Below, in pieces: positions 5,940-12,306 of a stretch of DNA of 12,306 nt (position 1 is its first letter; each line of letters opens with the position of its first letter). The notes beneath the pieces are model-generated. The model worked only from the letters and a program-made list of their open reading frames with translations, was not told where the DNA came from and did no database searches. This stretch comes from Pseudomonadota bacterium (lineage in GTDB: Bacteria; Bdellovibrionota; Bdellovibrionia; Bdellovibrionales; JAEYZS01), in the NCBI GenBank assembly GCA_023427925.1, contig JAEYZS010000182.1, positions 1-12,306 of the forward strand, read 5' to 3'. Both the position numbers and the translations under genes were made by a program.

Positions 5940-6200
5940 ATGCTTAAAATTTTCACAGCGATTACCATTTTGGGGCTATTGCTATCAGTAAACACGTTTG
6001 CATCCATCTCCACAAGAACTGAAATGAAGAGAGGAATCCGTACTCATGTTTGCATCCACCGTAACTGCCGCACATTTGATGGAGCGCTGGGAGCCACTCT
6101 CAGTGACAAGACCCAAGGGCAAAACTATATTTTAGAAGTGAGGTACAGTGGAGATGTTAAAAAACTCTTTGATTGGAAAGCCCAAAAATTCATTGAGTAA
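5940..6200 (+). CDS. Small secreted protein with two cysteines, unknown function
   Basis: The 86-aa product starts with a clear Sec signal peptide (MLKIFTAITILGLLLSV) and a likely signal peptidase I site after Ala21 (NTFA/SIS). The mature part is about 65 residues, basic, with C38 and C43 close together (a CxxxxC pair that may form a disulfide) and a beta-rich end. A GGAGG ribosome-binding site (5926-5930) lies nine bases before the ATG. The 64-bp gap from the Xer gene holds a small hairpin (ATCTGG/CCAGAT, 5903-5920) without a T-run, so read-through from the Xer gene is possible. No family recognised. Confidence 0.75.
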   Translation: MLKIFTAITILGLLLSVNTFASISTRTEMKRGIRTHVCIHRNCRTFDGALGATLSDKTQGQNYILEVRYSGDVKKLFDWKAQKFIE

Positions 6201-6262
6201 TTTTCAAAGATAAACGCTTTTTTTGGTCCTTGTTTCTACTATTAAATTCCGAGATACGGATC

Positions 6263-6284
6263 TTGTCCGAAAAATTCTGGACAA
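6263..6284. repeat. Inverted repeat upstream of the comM-like gene
   Basis: TTGTCC (6263-6268) and GGACAA (6279-6284) are perfect 6-bp arms. With one bulged T, three more pairs (GAA/TTC) extend the stem around an AAA loop. It is followed by A's, not T's, on the plus strand, so it is not a terminator for the upstream gene. It may be a protein-binding site; its role is unknown. Confidence 0.35.
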
Positions 6285-6300
6285 AAAAATCCCTATGCTT

Positions 6301-6338
6301 ACTTGCTTAACCTAAAGTGCTACTTTAAGTTTGCAAGT
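6301..6338 (+). promoter_or_regulatory. Candidate comM-like promoter overlapped by a long dyad
   Basis: TTGCTT (6303-6308) and TAAGTT (6326-6331) are 17 bases apart and would start transcription near 6338. The same stretch is an imperfect palindrome: outer arms ACTTGC (6301-6306) and GCAAGT (6333-6338), inner arms TAAAGT and ACTTTA around GCT. A dyad covering both promoter boxes is typical of a repressor operator. The coding start at 6349 follows only about 10 bases later and has no Shine-Dalgarno sequence. Confidence 0.4.
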
Positions 6339-6348
6339 CTCTTAATCC

Positions 6349-7779
6349 ATGAAAATTCAATCGTATATTAGAGATAGCTTAGGGCTAAGACCCGTCGAAG
6401 TAGAAATCAGTTTAACCCCAGGATTGCCAAGGATTCAGTTTCTAGGACTTCCTGATGCCACCATCAAAGAAAGTGTACTGAGAATCCAGTCAGCCATCAA
6501 AGACAGCGGTTTTGAGCTTCCAAAATCAAAACAAATCCTTGTGAATCTAAAACCCAATTACCTCAAAAAAAGTTCTCGTGGAATTGACTTGGCAGTGGCT
6601 GCTGGAATCTTGTGGGAGATCGGACAAGCGCCAAAACCTGAAGCAAAAAGTGTCGCGCTTTATGGAGAGCTATCTCTGAAAGGAGAAGTCTTTGTACCGG
6701 ATGATTTTGAGGACTTGGAGTCACCTGTGGCGGAAAAATTCTACACTGGAAAGATTCAATCATCTCAAGGGTTTGACATTTTCTCTTTAAGTACTTTGCA
6801 AGATATTGCCCTGCCTGCGTTTTATCCCAAAAGTGACGACTATATCGCAATTAAGCGTCCAAAAATTTCAGATTTTAAAATCACAAATAAACAAGCCGAG
6901 CTCATTGAAATCATCGGAACAGGTGAGCATCCTGCAATTTTAGCCGGCCCACCCGGAAGCGGTAAAACTACCATTGCGATGATCGCAAGTTTATTGCTGA
7001 AAGACCCTCAACCCCACGAACTTAGAACTTATCAAAAAATCTCCAGATACTTTGGAATTCCCATCGATTGGCGTCCAGTGGTGGCGCCACATCATACATC
7101 GACTGCACTTGCGATGATCGGTGGAGGAACAACACCTAGACCAGGAGAGATCACTCGCGCCCATGGTGGAACACTCATTATGGATGAATTTTTGGAGTTC
7201 GATAGTCATGTCCAAGAAGCTCTGAGAGAGCCCATGGAAAGTGGGAAGGTCACGATCTCTCGCACTGGCAATGTGAGTATTTTTCCAGCACAATTTCTGC
7301 TGCTTGCAACCACCAATTTGTGTCCGTGTGGACACCTTGTGCCAGAGAAAAATTTTGAATGCAAAGGACGTATTCGATTCTGCCATTCAAGGATTCAAAA
7401 ACTTTCAGGCCCCATGATGGACCGCTTTTCAATACTTTCGCTAAGCCATGAGTGGGGAACGGGCGGAGATATTTCGGCAACGAGTCTTTTAACCAAAATT
7501 ACCAAGGCTATCGAGTTTAGAGAAGCGCGCGGACAAAAGGTCGCAAACCACTATGCTGAGATTTCGGAAATCGAGAAAGACCTTTCGGATTTTGACAAAG
7601 ATATCTTGCTACCAAGTCTAGGGAATTCACATCGAAGGTATCAAGCTTTATTAAGAGTTGCGCGCACAATTGCAGACCTTGAGTCCACACACAAGATCAG
7701 CTCCGCACATATAAAAAAAGCATTTCGATATACGCAAGAGCCATTTAATCGGCTTAAAGATTATATCTTTAAGTATTGA
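6349..7779 (+). CDS. comM: ComM/YifB-family AAA+ ATPase (Mg-chelatase-like)
   Basis: ComM is a cytoplasmic hexameric AAA+ helicase that drives branch migration of incoming DNA during natural transformation; the family is also annotated as Mg-chelatase-like. The N-terminal domain (about 1-165) has the family-typical FLGLPDATIKES and GIDLAVAAGIL segments. The AAA+ core has Walker A AGPPGSGKTT (199-208), Walker B TLIMDEFLEF (275-284), the ATTNLCPCG motif (320-328) and an arginine-finger region SGPMMDRF (353-360). Cysteines C325, C327, C338 and C345 are placed as in the zinc-like site of relatives. The C-terminal helical domain contains RVARTIADLE. At 476 aa it is slightly shorter than the usual 500 or so. 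Its stop directly abuts the stop of the convergent ETF-QO gene, leaving no room for a terminator. Confidence 0.9.
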   Translation: MKIQSYIRDSLGLRPVEVEISLTPGLPRIQFLGLPDATIKESVLRIQSAIKDSGFELPKSKQILVNLKPNYLKKSSRGIDLAVAAGILWEIGQAPKPEAKSVALYGELSLKGEVFVPDDFEDLESPVAEKFYTGKIQSSQGFDIFSLSTLQDIALPAFYPKSDDYIAIKRPKISDFKITNKQAELIEIIGTGEHPAILAGPPGSGKTTIAMIASLLLKDPQPHELRTYQKISRYFGIPIDWRPVVAPHHTSTALAMIGGGTTPRPGEITRAHGGTLIMDEFLEFDSHVQEALREPMESGKVTISRTGNVSIFPAQFLLLATTNLCPCGHLVPEKNFECKGRIRFCHSRIQKLSGPMMDRFSILSLSHEWGTGGDISATSLLTKITKAIEFREARGQKVANHYAEISEIEKDLSDFDKDILLPSLGNSHRRYQALLRVARTIADLESTHKISSAHIKKAFRYTQEPFNRLKDYIFKY

Positions 7780-9447
7780 TTACATCTTTCGATAAGATGG
7801 ACCAGAGCCACCTTCACGCGGGGTCCAACGAGGTCCGATAACGTCTGTGGCTTTGCAATCAATGCAGTTTGGAGCATTGATCACAAGCTCGTCGCCGCTG
7901 ATCTCATAAACACCAGCAGGGCAGAGATGAGTAAACATTTCTGCAACGGCCTTTGGAATGTCTTTGTCGATTTTTAAGTGTGTTGGAATATCATCGCGTG
8001 TTTTGTTGCCCGCCAAGAAGACTGCATCCACTTTGCTTAACTTTGGTTTTTCATTAATTGGTGGTGCAACATCTTTTGGATCGGCGGCATCTTCTTCAGC
8101 GTGGATGTATCCACCCGGGAAAGCACCCTTTGTTAACGTCATCAATGAAGCCTTTGCTCCCCCCATAAAGAATCCAGATTTAAACGCCAATCTCATATTG
8201 CGAGTTTCATAGAGATCCTTGTAGATGTAACTCTTTTTTACAGCTTCATCATAAGCGGCAAGTGTTGCTTTGGAATAATCATTTTTTTTGATTGCATCAA
8301 AAATAGTACGAGCAGCTAGCATTCCAGATTTCATCGCATAGTGAATGCCTTTTAAACGAGGAACGTTAACCATTCCAACACAGTCACCAGCAAGCAATAT
8401 TCCGTCACCGTGTAGTTTTTCAGGAAGTGCGTAGAATCCACCTTCTGGAATTGTTTTTGCTCCCCACTCCACAATTTTTCCACCATCGAGGTATTTTTTG
8501 AAGAGTGGATGTTCTTTTAATTTTTGAAGTAACAAGTGAACGTCCAAGTTGTGATCTTTGTAATCAAGGCCAACAACAAGTCCAAAGGAAACTAAATTTT
8601 CTCCCATCGGATACATAAAGCTTCCACCAAATGCGGAAGTTGGAAGAGGATACCCCAAAGTGTGGATCACACCTTTAGGCATCTTTGTCGTTTCCCAAAG
8701 TTCCTTTACTCCAAGAGCATAGATCTGAGGATTTTTAGATTCTAGGTTTTGCCACTTTAAAAATCCTTGAGTAAGATTTCCACGTGTTCCCTCAGTTAAG
8801 ACTGTGACATTTGCGGTTAAATCTGTTGGAGGCATATAGTTTGCGCCACCAGGAGTTCCATCGCGCCCTAGTCCAGTAGCTGTAGTTCTAACACCGATAA
8901 CTTTATCATTCTCAACAAGAAGTGAGTCAGCAGGGAAGCCAGCAAAAATATTAACTCCCATGCCTTCTGCTTTTTCACCAAGCCAGCGAACAAGTTCACA
9001 AATTGAAGTTACATAATTGCCTTTGTTGTGCATGGGAGGTGGTGGCGGGATTCTCATGGAAGTGCTGCCACTCAAGACATACACTTCGTCCGATTCAACT
9101 TGGGTTCGAAGAGGGAAGTCTTCCATTTTCATCTCAGGGAATAATTCTTTTAGTGCTACAGGATCAACAACAGCTCCCGACAAATTATGCTCGCCAAGCC
9201 CAGCCGCTTTTTCTAAAACTCCGATTTGAATTTCTGGAAACGACGGGTTGGACTCTCTTTCTTTTTGAACGAGTTTTGTGAGTTCGATTGCGCCAGATAA
9301 ACCTGCAGGTCCTGCACCCACAAACAAAACATCCATGGGTACGGCTTCTGAACTTGGAGCATCTTTTAAGATGACTTTGCTCTCATCAAAGGAGTTTTGA
9401 TAGTCGATGGGTTTAAATGAGCTTAGTTTTTGATCAATTACTTTCAT
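7780..9447 (-). CDS. Electron transfer flavoprotein:ubiquinone oxidoreductase (ETF-QO) with a missing cluster cysteine
   Basis: ETF-QO takes electrons from reduced ETF, fed by fatty-acid and amino-acid dehydrogenases, and passes them to the quinone pool at the inner membrane. It uses FAD and one 4Fe-4S cluster. The FAD Rossmann motif VGAGPAG is at 43-49, preceded by an extension of about 38 residues. GEHNLSGAV (85-93) and LLAGDCVGMVNVPRLKGIHYAMKSG are typical of the family. The C-terminal cluster domain has C509 in CPAGVYE, C528 and C531 in NCIDC, but the fourth expected cysteine (CxxCxxC) is Thr534 (CKATD). The enzyme ends PREGGSGPSYRKM, close to the normal family ending, so it is full length (555 aa). 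The start at 9447 has AAGG about eight bases upstream. It is convergent with the comM-like gene and divergent from the barrel-like gene. Confidence 0.93.
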   Translation of the reverse strand: MKVIDQKLSSFKPIDYQNSFDESKVILKDAPSSEAVPMDVLFVGAGPAGLSGAIELTKLVQKERESNPSFPEIQIGVLEKAAGLGEHNLSGAVVDPVALKELFPEMKMEDFPLRTQVESDEVYVLSGSTSMRIPPPPPMHNKGNYVTSICELVRWLGEKAEGMGVNIFAGFPADSLLVENDKVIGVRTTATGLGRDGTPGGANYMPPTDLTANVTVLTEGTRGNLTQGFLKWQNLESKNPQIYALGVKELWETTKMPKGVIHTLGYPLPTSAFGGSFMYPMGENLVSFGLVVGLDYKDHNLDVHLLLQKLKEHPLFKKYLDGGKIVEWGAKTIPEGGFYALPEKLHGDGILLAGDCVGMVNVPRLKGIHYAMKSGMLAARTIFDAIKKNDYSKATLAAYDEAVKKSYIYKDLYETRNMRLAFKSGFFMGGAKASLMTLTKGAFPGGYIHAEEDAADPKDVAPPINEKPKLSKVDAVFLAGNKTRDDIPTHLKIDKDIPKAVAEMFTHLCPAGVYEISGDELVINAPNCIDCKATDVIGPRWTPREGGSGPSYRKM

Positions 9448-9519
9448 CGTGAATACCTTAATTTTTTTGTATCTAAATTAAATATTGTTGTTTTAACTTT
9501 GTTTTATCAAAAGGATCGG

Positions 9520-9565
9520 AACCTCTTGTATAAATAGTAATAAAACATACAATATTCATGAGGTT
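9520..9565. promoter_or_regulatory. Dyad overlapping the promoter, candidate operator
   Basis: AACCTCTTGTAT (9520-9531) is matched on the other side by ATACAA (9547-9552) and, after seven bases, GAGGTT (9560-9565). The arms include both promoter boxes and the expected start site, so a dimeric regulator or an RNA hairpin at the 5' end of the transcript could control the gene. It lies in the spacer between divergent genes. Function is inferred from position only. Confidence 0.35.
9526..9553 (+). promoter_or_regulatory. Sigma-70-type promoter for the outer-membrane protein gene
   Basis: TTGTAT (9526-9531) and TACAAT (9548-9553) are separated by 16 bases. Transcription would begin near 9560, followed by an AGGAGG ribosome-binding site (9566-9571) nine bases before ATG 9581. 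All spacings are normal, giving a short leader of about 20 bases. Confidence 0.6.
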
Positions 9566-9580
9566 AGGAGGCAATCAACA

Positions 9581-10558
9581 ATGAAATGCAAGTTTATTGA
9601 AAAAAGCTTTCTTTTTGCGCTCTTCTTCGTTGTGTCAAAGCCTCTTGCGGCTCAAGAGTGGATTTTGAACTTAAGAAATCCCAATATGCCTTTTCAGATG
9701 CAATATTCTGGTCAAACATTAAGCTCATCCAGAGCCGAAAATTTCAGTGATGAAGTAGAAGTTAGAAAAAGTGCGGGACGGATGTCCGCACCTATTTCTA
9801 AAGATCCAGAACTTAAACAAGCAGTATCTTTGGATTACGCTCACACACAACTTATTCAGACCAACCAAGCCCCTCAAAGTCCTCTGCCAGAGGATCTTAC
9901 CGAATTTAAAGCGGGATATCAGATGATCTCCAAACTGAATGATAGAAAGCATTGGGGCCTCAACACCCAAGTGGGATCTTCAAGTGATGAGCCTTTTCAT
10001 AATTGGAGTGTGATAGATGTAAGTGTAACCTCTTTTTATGCCGTGGACAAAACGCCAGAGACAACATGGGTATTTCTATTGAATTACTCCAACCAAAGAA
10101 GCTTTCTTCCACATATTCCACTTCCTGGTTTTATGTATATTTATAATAACAAAAAAGGGTTGGTTTTTTTTGCAGGTGTGCCCGTGGTCGGGTTTAGTTA
10201 TAAGTTCACACAGCGAACTATGCTGAGCTACTTTTCAGTGTTGCCTTGGACGCACAACTTAAAATTTTCATATTTTCTAAACGGACGAGAATCTCAAATC
10301 TATACTGAGTATAGAATTGCATCGGAAACATATAAGCTTGTCGACCACCAAGACTCAAGAGATCGAGTCATTTTGTCAGACCACAGAGCCATTGCGGGAG
10401 TGAAGTTTCCAGTTTCAACGGTCATTTTGGATTTACAGGCTGGATACAGTATGAACCGGGAGATTTATCAAGCAAGAAGGCCCGGTGCGAGTCCCGATTG
10501 GGAAGAGGACCTTAAAAGTCAGGCGTTTTTCAACGCCCAACTCGGTATCAATTTTTAG
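9581..10558 (+). CDS. Predicted outer-membrane beta-barrel protein (DUF6268-like)
   Basis: The 325-aa product has a Sec signal peptide (about 1-24, cleavage near PLAA/QEW) and ends with an aromatic beta-signal (QLGINF), as in outer-membrane barrels. From about residue 110 onward, alternating hydrophobic and polar strands run in pairs, such as WVFLLNYSNQRSF, GLVFFAGVPVVGFSYKF and LKFSYFLNGRESQIYTEYRI. The region with PHIPLPGF and a FAGVPVVGFSYKF strand resembles the DUF6268 outer-membrane family; this match is from memory of the pattern and is not certain. The segment before it (about 25-100) is polar and may be periplasmic. No catalytic motif is visible. The stop overlaps the convergent neighbour by 4 bases. 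Confidence 0.75.
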   Translation: MKCKFIEKSFLFALFFVVSKPLAAQEWILNLRNPNMPFQMQYSGQTLSSSRAENFSDEVEVRKSAGRMSAPISKDPELKQAVSLDYAHTQLIQTNQAPQSPLPEDLTEFKAGYQMISKLNDRKHWGLNTQVGSSSDEPFHNWSVIDVSVTSFYAVDKTPETTWVFLLNYSNQRSFLPHIPLPGFMYIYNNKKGLVFFAGVPVVGFSYKFTQRTMLSYFSVLPWTHNLKFSYFLNGRESQIYTEYRIASETYKLVDHQDSRDRVILSDHRAIAGVKFPVSTVILDLQAGYSMNREIYQARRPGASPDWEEDLKSQAFFNAQLGINF

Positions 10559-12306
10559 TTATTAAATTTAGCAGAGAAGGGTTCTGTGATTCTTGAGCCA
10601 CTATCTTCGATCCAGAACTGGATTACACTATCCGAGTTTCTCGCAATTTCTTTGATCATTGGAAGTTCAACCACATATCTGAAGAATGAAACGTTACCAT
10701 CGTGAGCTAAAATATCAGTTGATGTTAAGTTTCTAACTTTTACAACGGCCTGAACTCTATCATTTCTTATTAAGCGATATTTTGAAACAACGCCTTTAAG
10801 AACGTAGCTTTCTTGAGCTTTAACTAAGCTATCAAACTGTAAGTAAAGCTTTTGCCCATCAGTTGCCACTTCGGACTTAATAATAAGTGGTGTACTTGCG
10901 ATTGGAGTAATGAGAGGGAAGTCTCCCTCGTAGGTAGCAGGGGTGAGGTTCGCTACATCCCCAACTTGCTCGTAAATGATGCCATCAATGCCGTCTCCTA
11001 CGAATGCCATGTTCATTTCAACATCGCCGTTATTAAATGCATCATCAAGTGAAGCAAAGATTGGTTCGTTTCGTTGATCGAATTCAGTAAACAATCCAAT
11101 CTTAAGCATAAGCATTGGAATAATTGGACGCATCTTTTGATCGCTTACAAGTTCAGTAAAGTTTTGAGTTACTGTTTTGTATTTTGCTTTTTTTGCAGTC
11201 TCAAATGTTTGTACGAGTTTTACTGCAACTTCATAAAGTGCCGAACAAGATGTTTCTGATGCCAAAACAGCGTCTTTGTAATCTGGATTGAGTCTCGAGC
11301 TACAGCTTCCGGAAGATCTCTTGAGTTTTTCAAGATTTTCCCATGTGCTATTCGTACCTAAGAACATTCTTGCAATGAGCTTCTTCACGTCTTCAACGTT
11401 TTTAGAAGCAATTTTTCTTACAAATCTTTGTGAGAAGTAAAGTGCTGCAGATAGTGCTTGTTGGTCTTTAGAGCGAGACTTGTTGTTGAGTCTGTCTTTA
11501 ATTAGATCGCTGAGTTTTTGCGCCTGAGTACCTTGGACGTGTTTGTCTAAGAACAAAGCGTTATTAACGTCAGTGAGGTATTTGTAGTATTCTCTTACTG
11601 ATGTTCGAGAGTCATCATACGAATACTCAAAACCAAGATCGGTCTCAAGTGAACCATCAGCCATTTTCCGAGTCAAAATTCTAAATCTTTTTTTAGAGTC
11701 CTCATTAGATTCCAAGAACTTCAAACGAATGCGTGAGCTGCTATAGCGTTGGATTTCTCCAATTGCGTGCTCTCCGTGTGCTCCGTCGGTAGTATCGATC
11801 TCACTTCCTTCGAGTGACTTAGATCGAATTGATCTAAATCCAAGAATGCCCAACTCCGTTTTGTTTCTTAAAATTGTCTGCGGAGTTAATGACTCTCTAT
11901 TTTTCTCAAAGAGCTCGTCAAATACGCCAGGTATTGGTCGAATCTTTGCTATGAGCTCATCATAGTATTCGGAAGGATCTATATCGGTCGCAAAATTATT
12001 TAAAAGACGATCAAGTTGATCTTGAGCATCTAAGTTGTTTAGGTCCACACGGTATAGTTTTTCTTTTACTGTATAAGTAATGCTATTGTAAGACGTTCGA
12101 TGTGGATGATACCCGGTGATTGGAATTCCGACCTTTAAATAGGGATTCCAGTCTTTACCGTTTTCATACTGAACTTTTAAAAGATACTTATTGTTGTCTT
12201 CTTTTTTAAGACCGATTTTAACTTCTTCATATCTAAACTTGTTTACGCCCGCTCTAGCAAGTCCTTTAGAGGCACCAATACCCGGGCCCTGGCGACGGAA
12301 CAAGTT
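10555..12306 (-). CDS. C-terminal part of a large unrecognised protein (N-terminus outside window)
   Basis: The frame is open to the right edge: the codon before the possible TTG start at 12301-12303 is AAC, and no stop is seen. The gene probably starts outside, and at least 583 residues are visible. The first half is charged and mixed. The middle (about 240-400) is helical and includes a cysteine pair in SGSCSS and ETSCSAL that could form a disulfide. The last 130 residues are beta-rich (GQKLYLQFD, SYVLKGVVSKYRLI, VIQFWIED), suggesting a sandwich-type domain. This would fit an exported or surface protein, but the signal peptide, if any, lies outside the window. I do not recognise a family. 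It ends at 10555, overlapping the convergent barrel-like gene by 4 bp. Confidence 0.75.
   Translation of the reverse strand, partial: NLFRRQGPGIGASKGLARAGVNKFRYEEVKIGLKKEDNNKYLLKVQYENGKDWNPYLKVGIPITGYHPHRTSYNSITYTVKEKLYRVDLNNLDAQDQLDRLLNNFATDIDPSEYYDELIAKIRPIPGVFDELFEKNRESLTPQTILRNKTELGILGFRSIRSKSLEGSEIDTTDGAHGEHAIGEIQRYSSSRIRLKFLESNEDSKKRFRILTRKMADGSLETDLGFEYSYDDSRTSVREYYKYLTDVNNALFLDKHVQGTQAQKLSDLIKDRLNNKSRSKDQQALSAALYFSQRFVRKIASKNVEDVKKLIARMFLGTNSTWENLEKLKRSSGSCSSRLNPDYKDAVLASETSCSALYEVAVKLVQTFETAKKAKYKTVTQNFTELVSDQKMRPIIPMLMLKIGLFTEFDQRNEPIFASLDDAFNNGDVEMNMAFVGDGIDGIIYEQVGDVANLTPATYEGDFPLITPIASTPLIIKSEVATDGQKLYLQFDSLVKAQESYVLKGVVSKYRLIRNDRVQAVVKVRNLTSTDILAHDGNVSFFRYVVELPMIKEIARNSDSVIQFWIEDSGSRITEPFSAKFNN

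Noticed and set aside
1..12306. CRISPR array, rRNA genes, insertion sequence with transposase
   Set aside because: No regularly spaced repeats, no rRNA-like conserved segments and no transposase frame were seen.

Overview
The window looks like chromosomal DNA from a Gram-negative, predatory-bacterium-like proteobacterium (Bdellovibrionota is my best guess). The evidence is moderate AT-richness, several lipoproteins with lipoboxes, an outer-membrane barrel protein, a ComM/YifB ATPase, and an ETF:quinone oxidoreductase. The phylum assignment is inference from gene style, not a database match.

Region 1 (1 to about 2950) reads as the end of an integrated mobile element. It holds the C-terminal end of a membrane-anchored, proline-rich protein, an overlapping gene for a replication-relaxation-type winged-helix protein, a tiny 48-codon gene, and a large serine recombinase. 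The recombinase frame runs antisense through an intact tRNA-Leu(GAG) gene (2947-3031, minus strand), whose 3' end faces the element. The tRNA 3' end is therefore the likely attachment site, and the other boundary lies left of the window. Inside the element, at 1031-1139, sits a distinctly GC-richer 109-bp inverted-repeat unit. It has perfect 12-bp terminal arms and a 4-bp direct repeat (AGAA) on each side. It appears to have inserted into the 3' end of the relaxation-type gene and given that protein a new tail. This is the most unusual structure in the window.

Region 2 (about 3032-4950) is backbone. It has the tRNA promoter, a 53-aa helical protein gene, a 243-bp spacer with a perfect A/T-rich inverted repeat, and two consecutive lipoprotein genes closed by a clear rho-independent terminator.

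Region 3 (about 4950-7779) carries a complete Xer-type tyrosine recombinase, a small secreted protein, and a ComM-type AAA+ ATPase. These supply DNA-recombination functions (site-specific recombination; branch migration in natural transformation). The comM promoter region contains a long imperfect dyad.

Region 4 (7780-12306) has ETF-QO on the minus strand, abutting comM stop to stop. Divergent from it is an outer-membrane barrel-like protein gene with a good promoter overlapped by a dyad. Convergent with that, and overlapping by 4 bp, is the C-terminal part of a large unrecognised protein that runs off the right edge. The ETF-QO lacks one of the four cysteines that normally hold the 4Fe-4S cluster.
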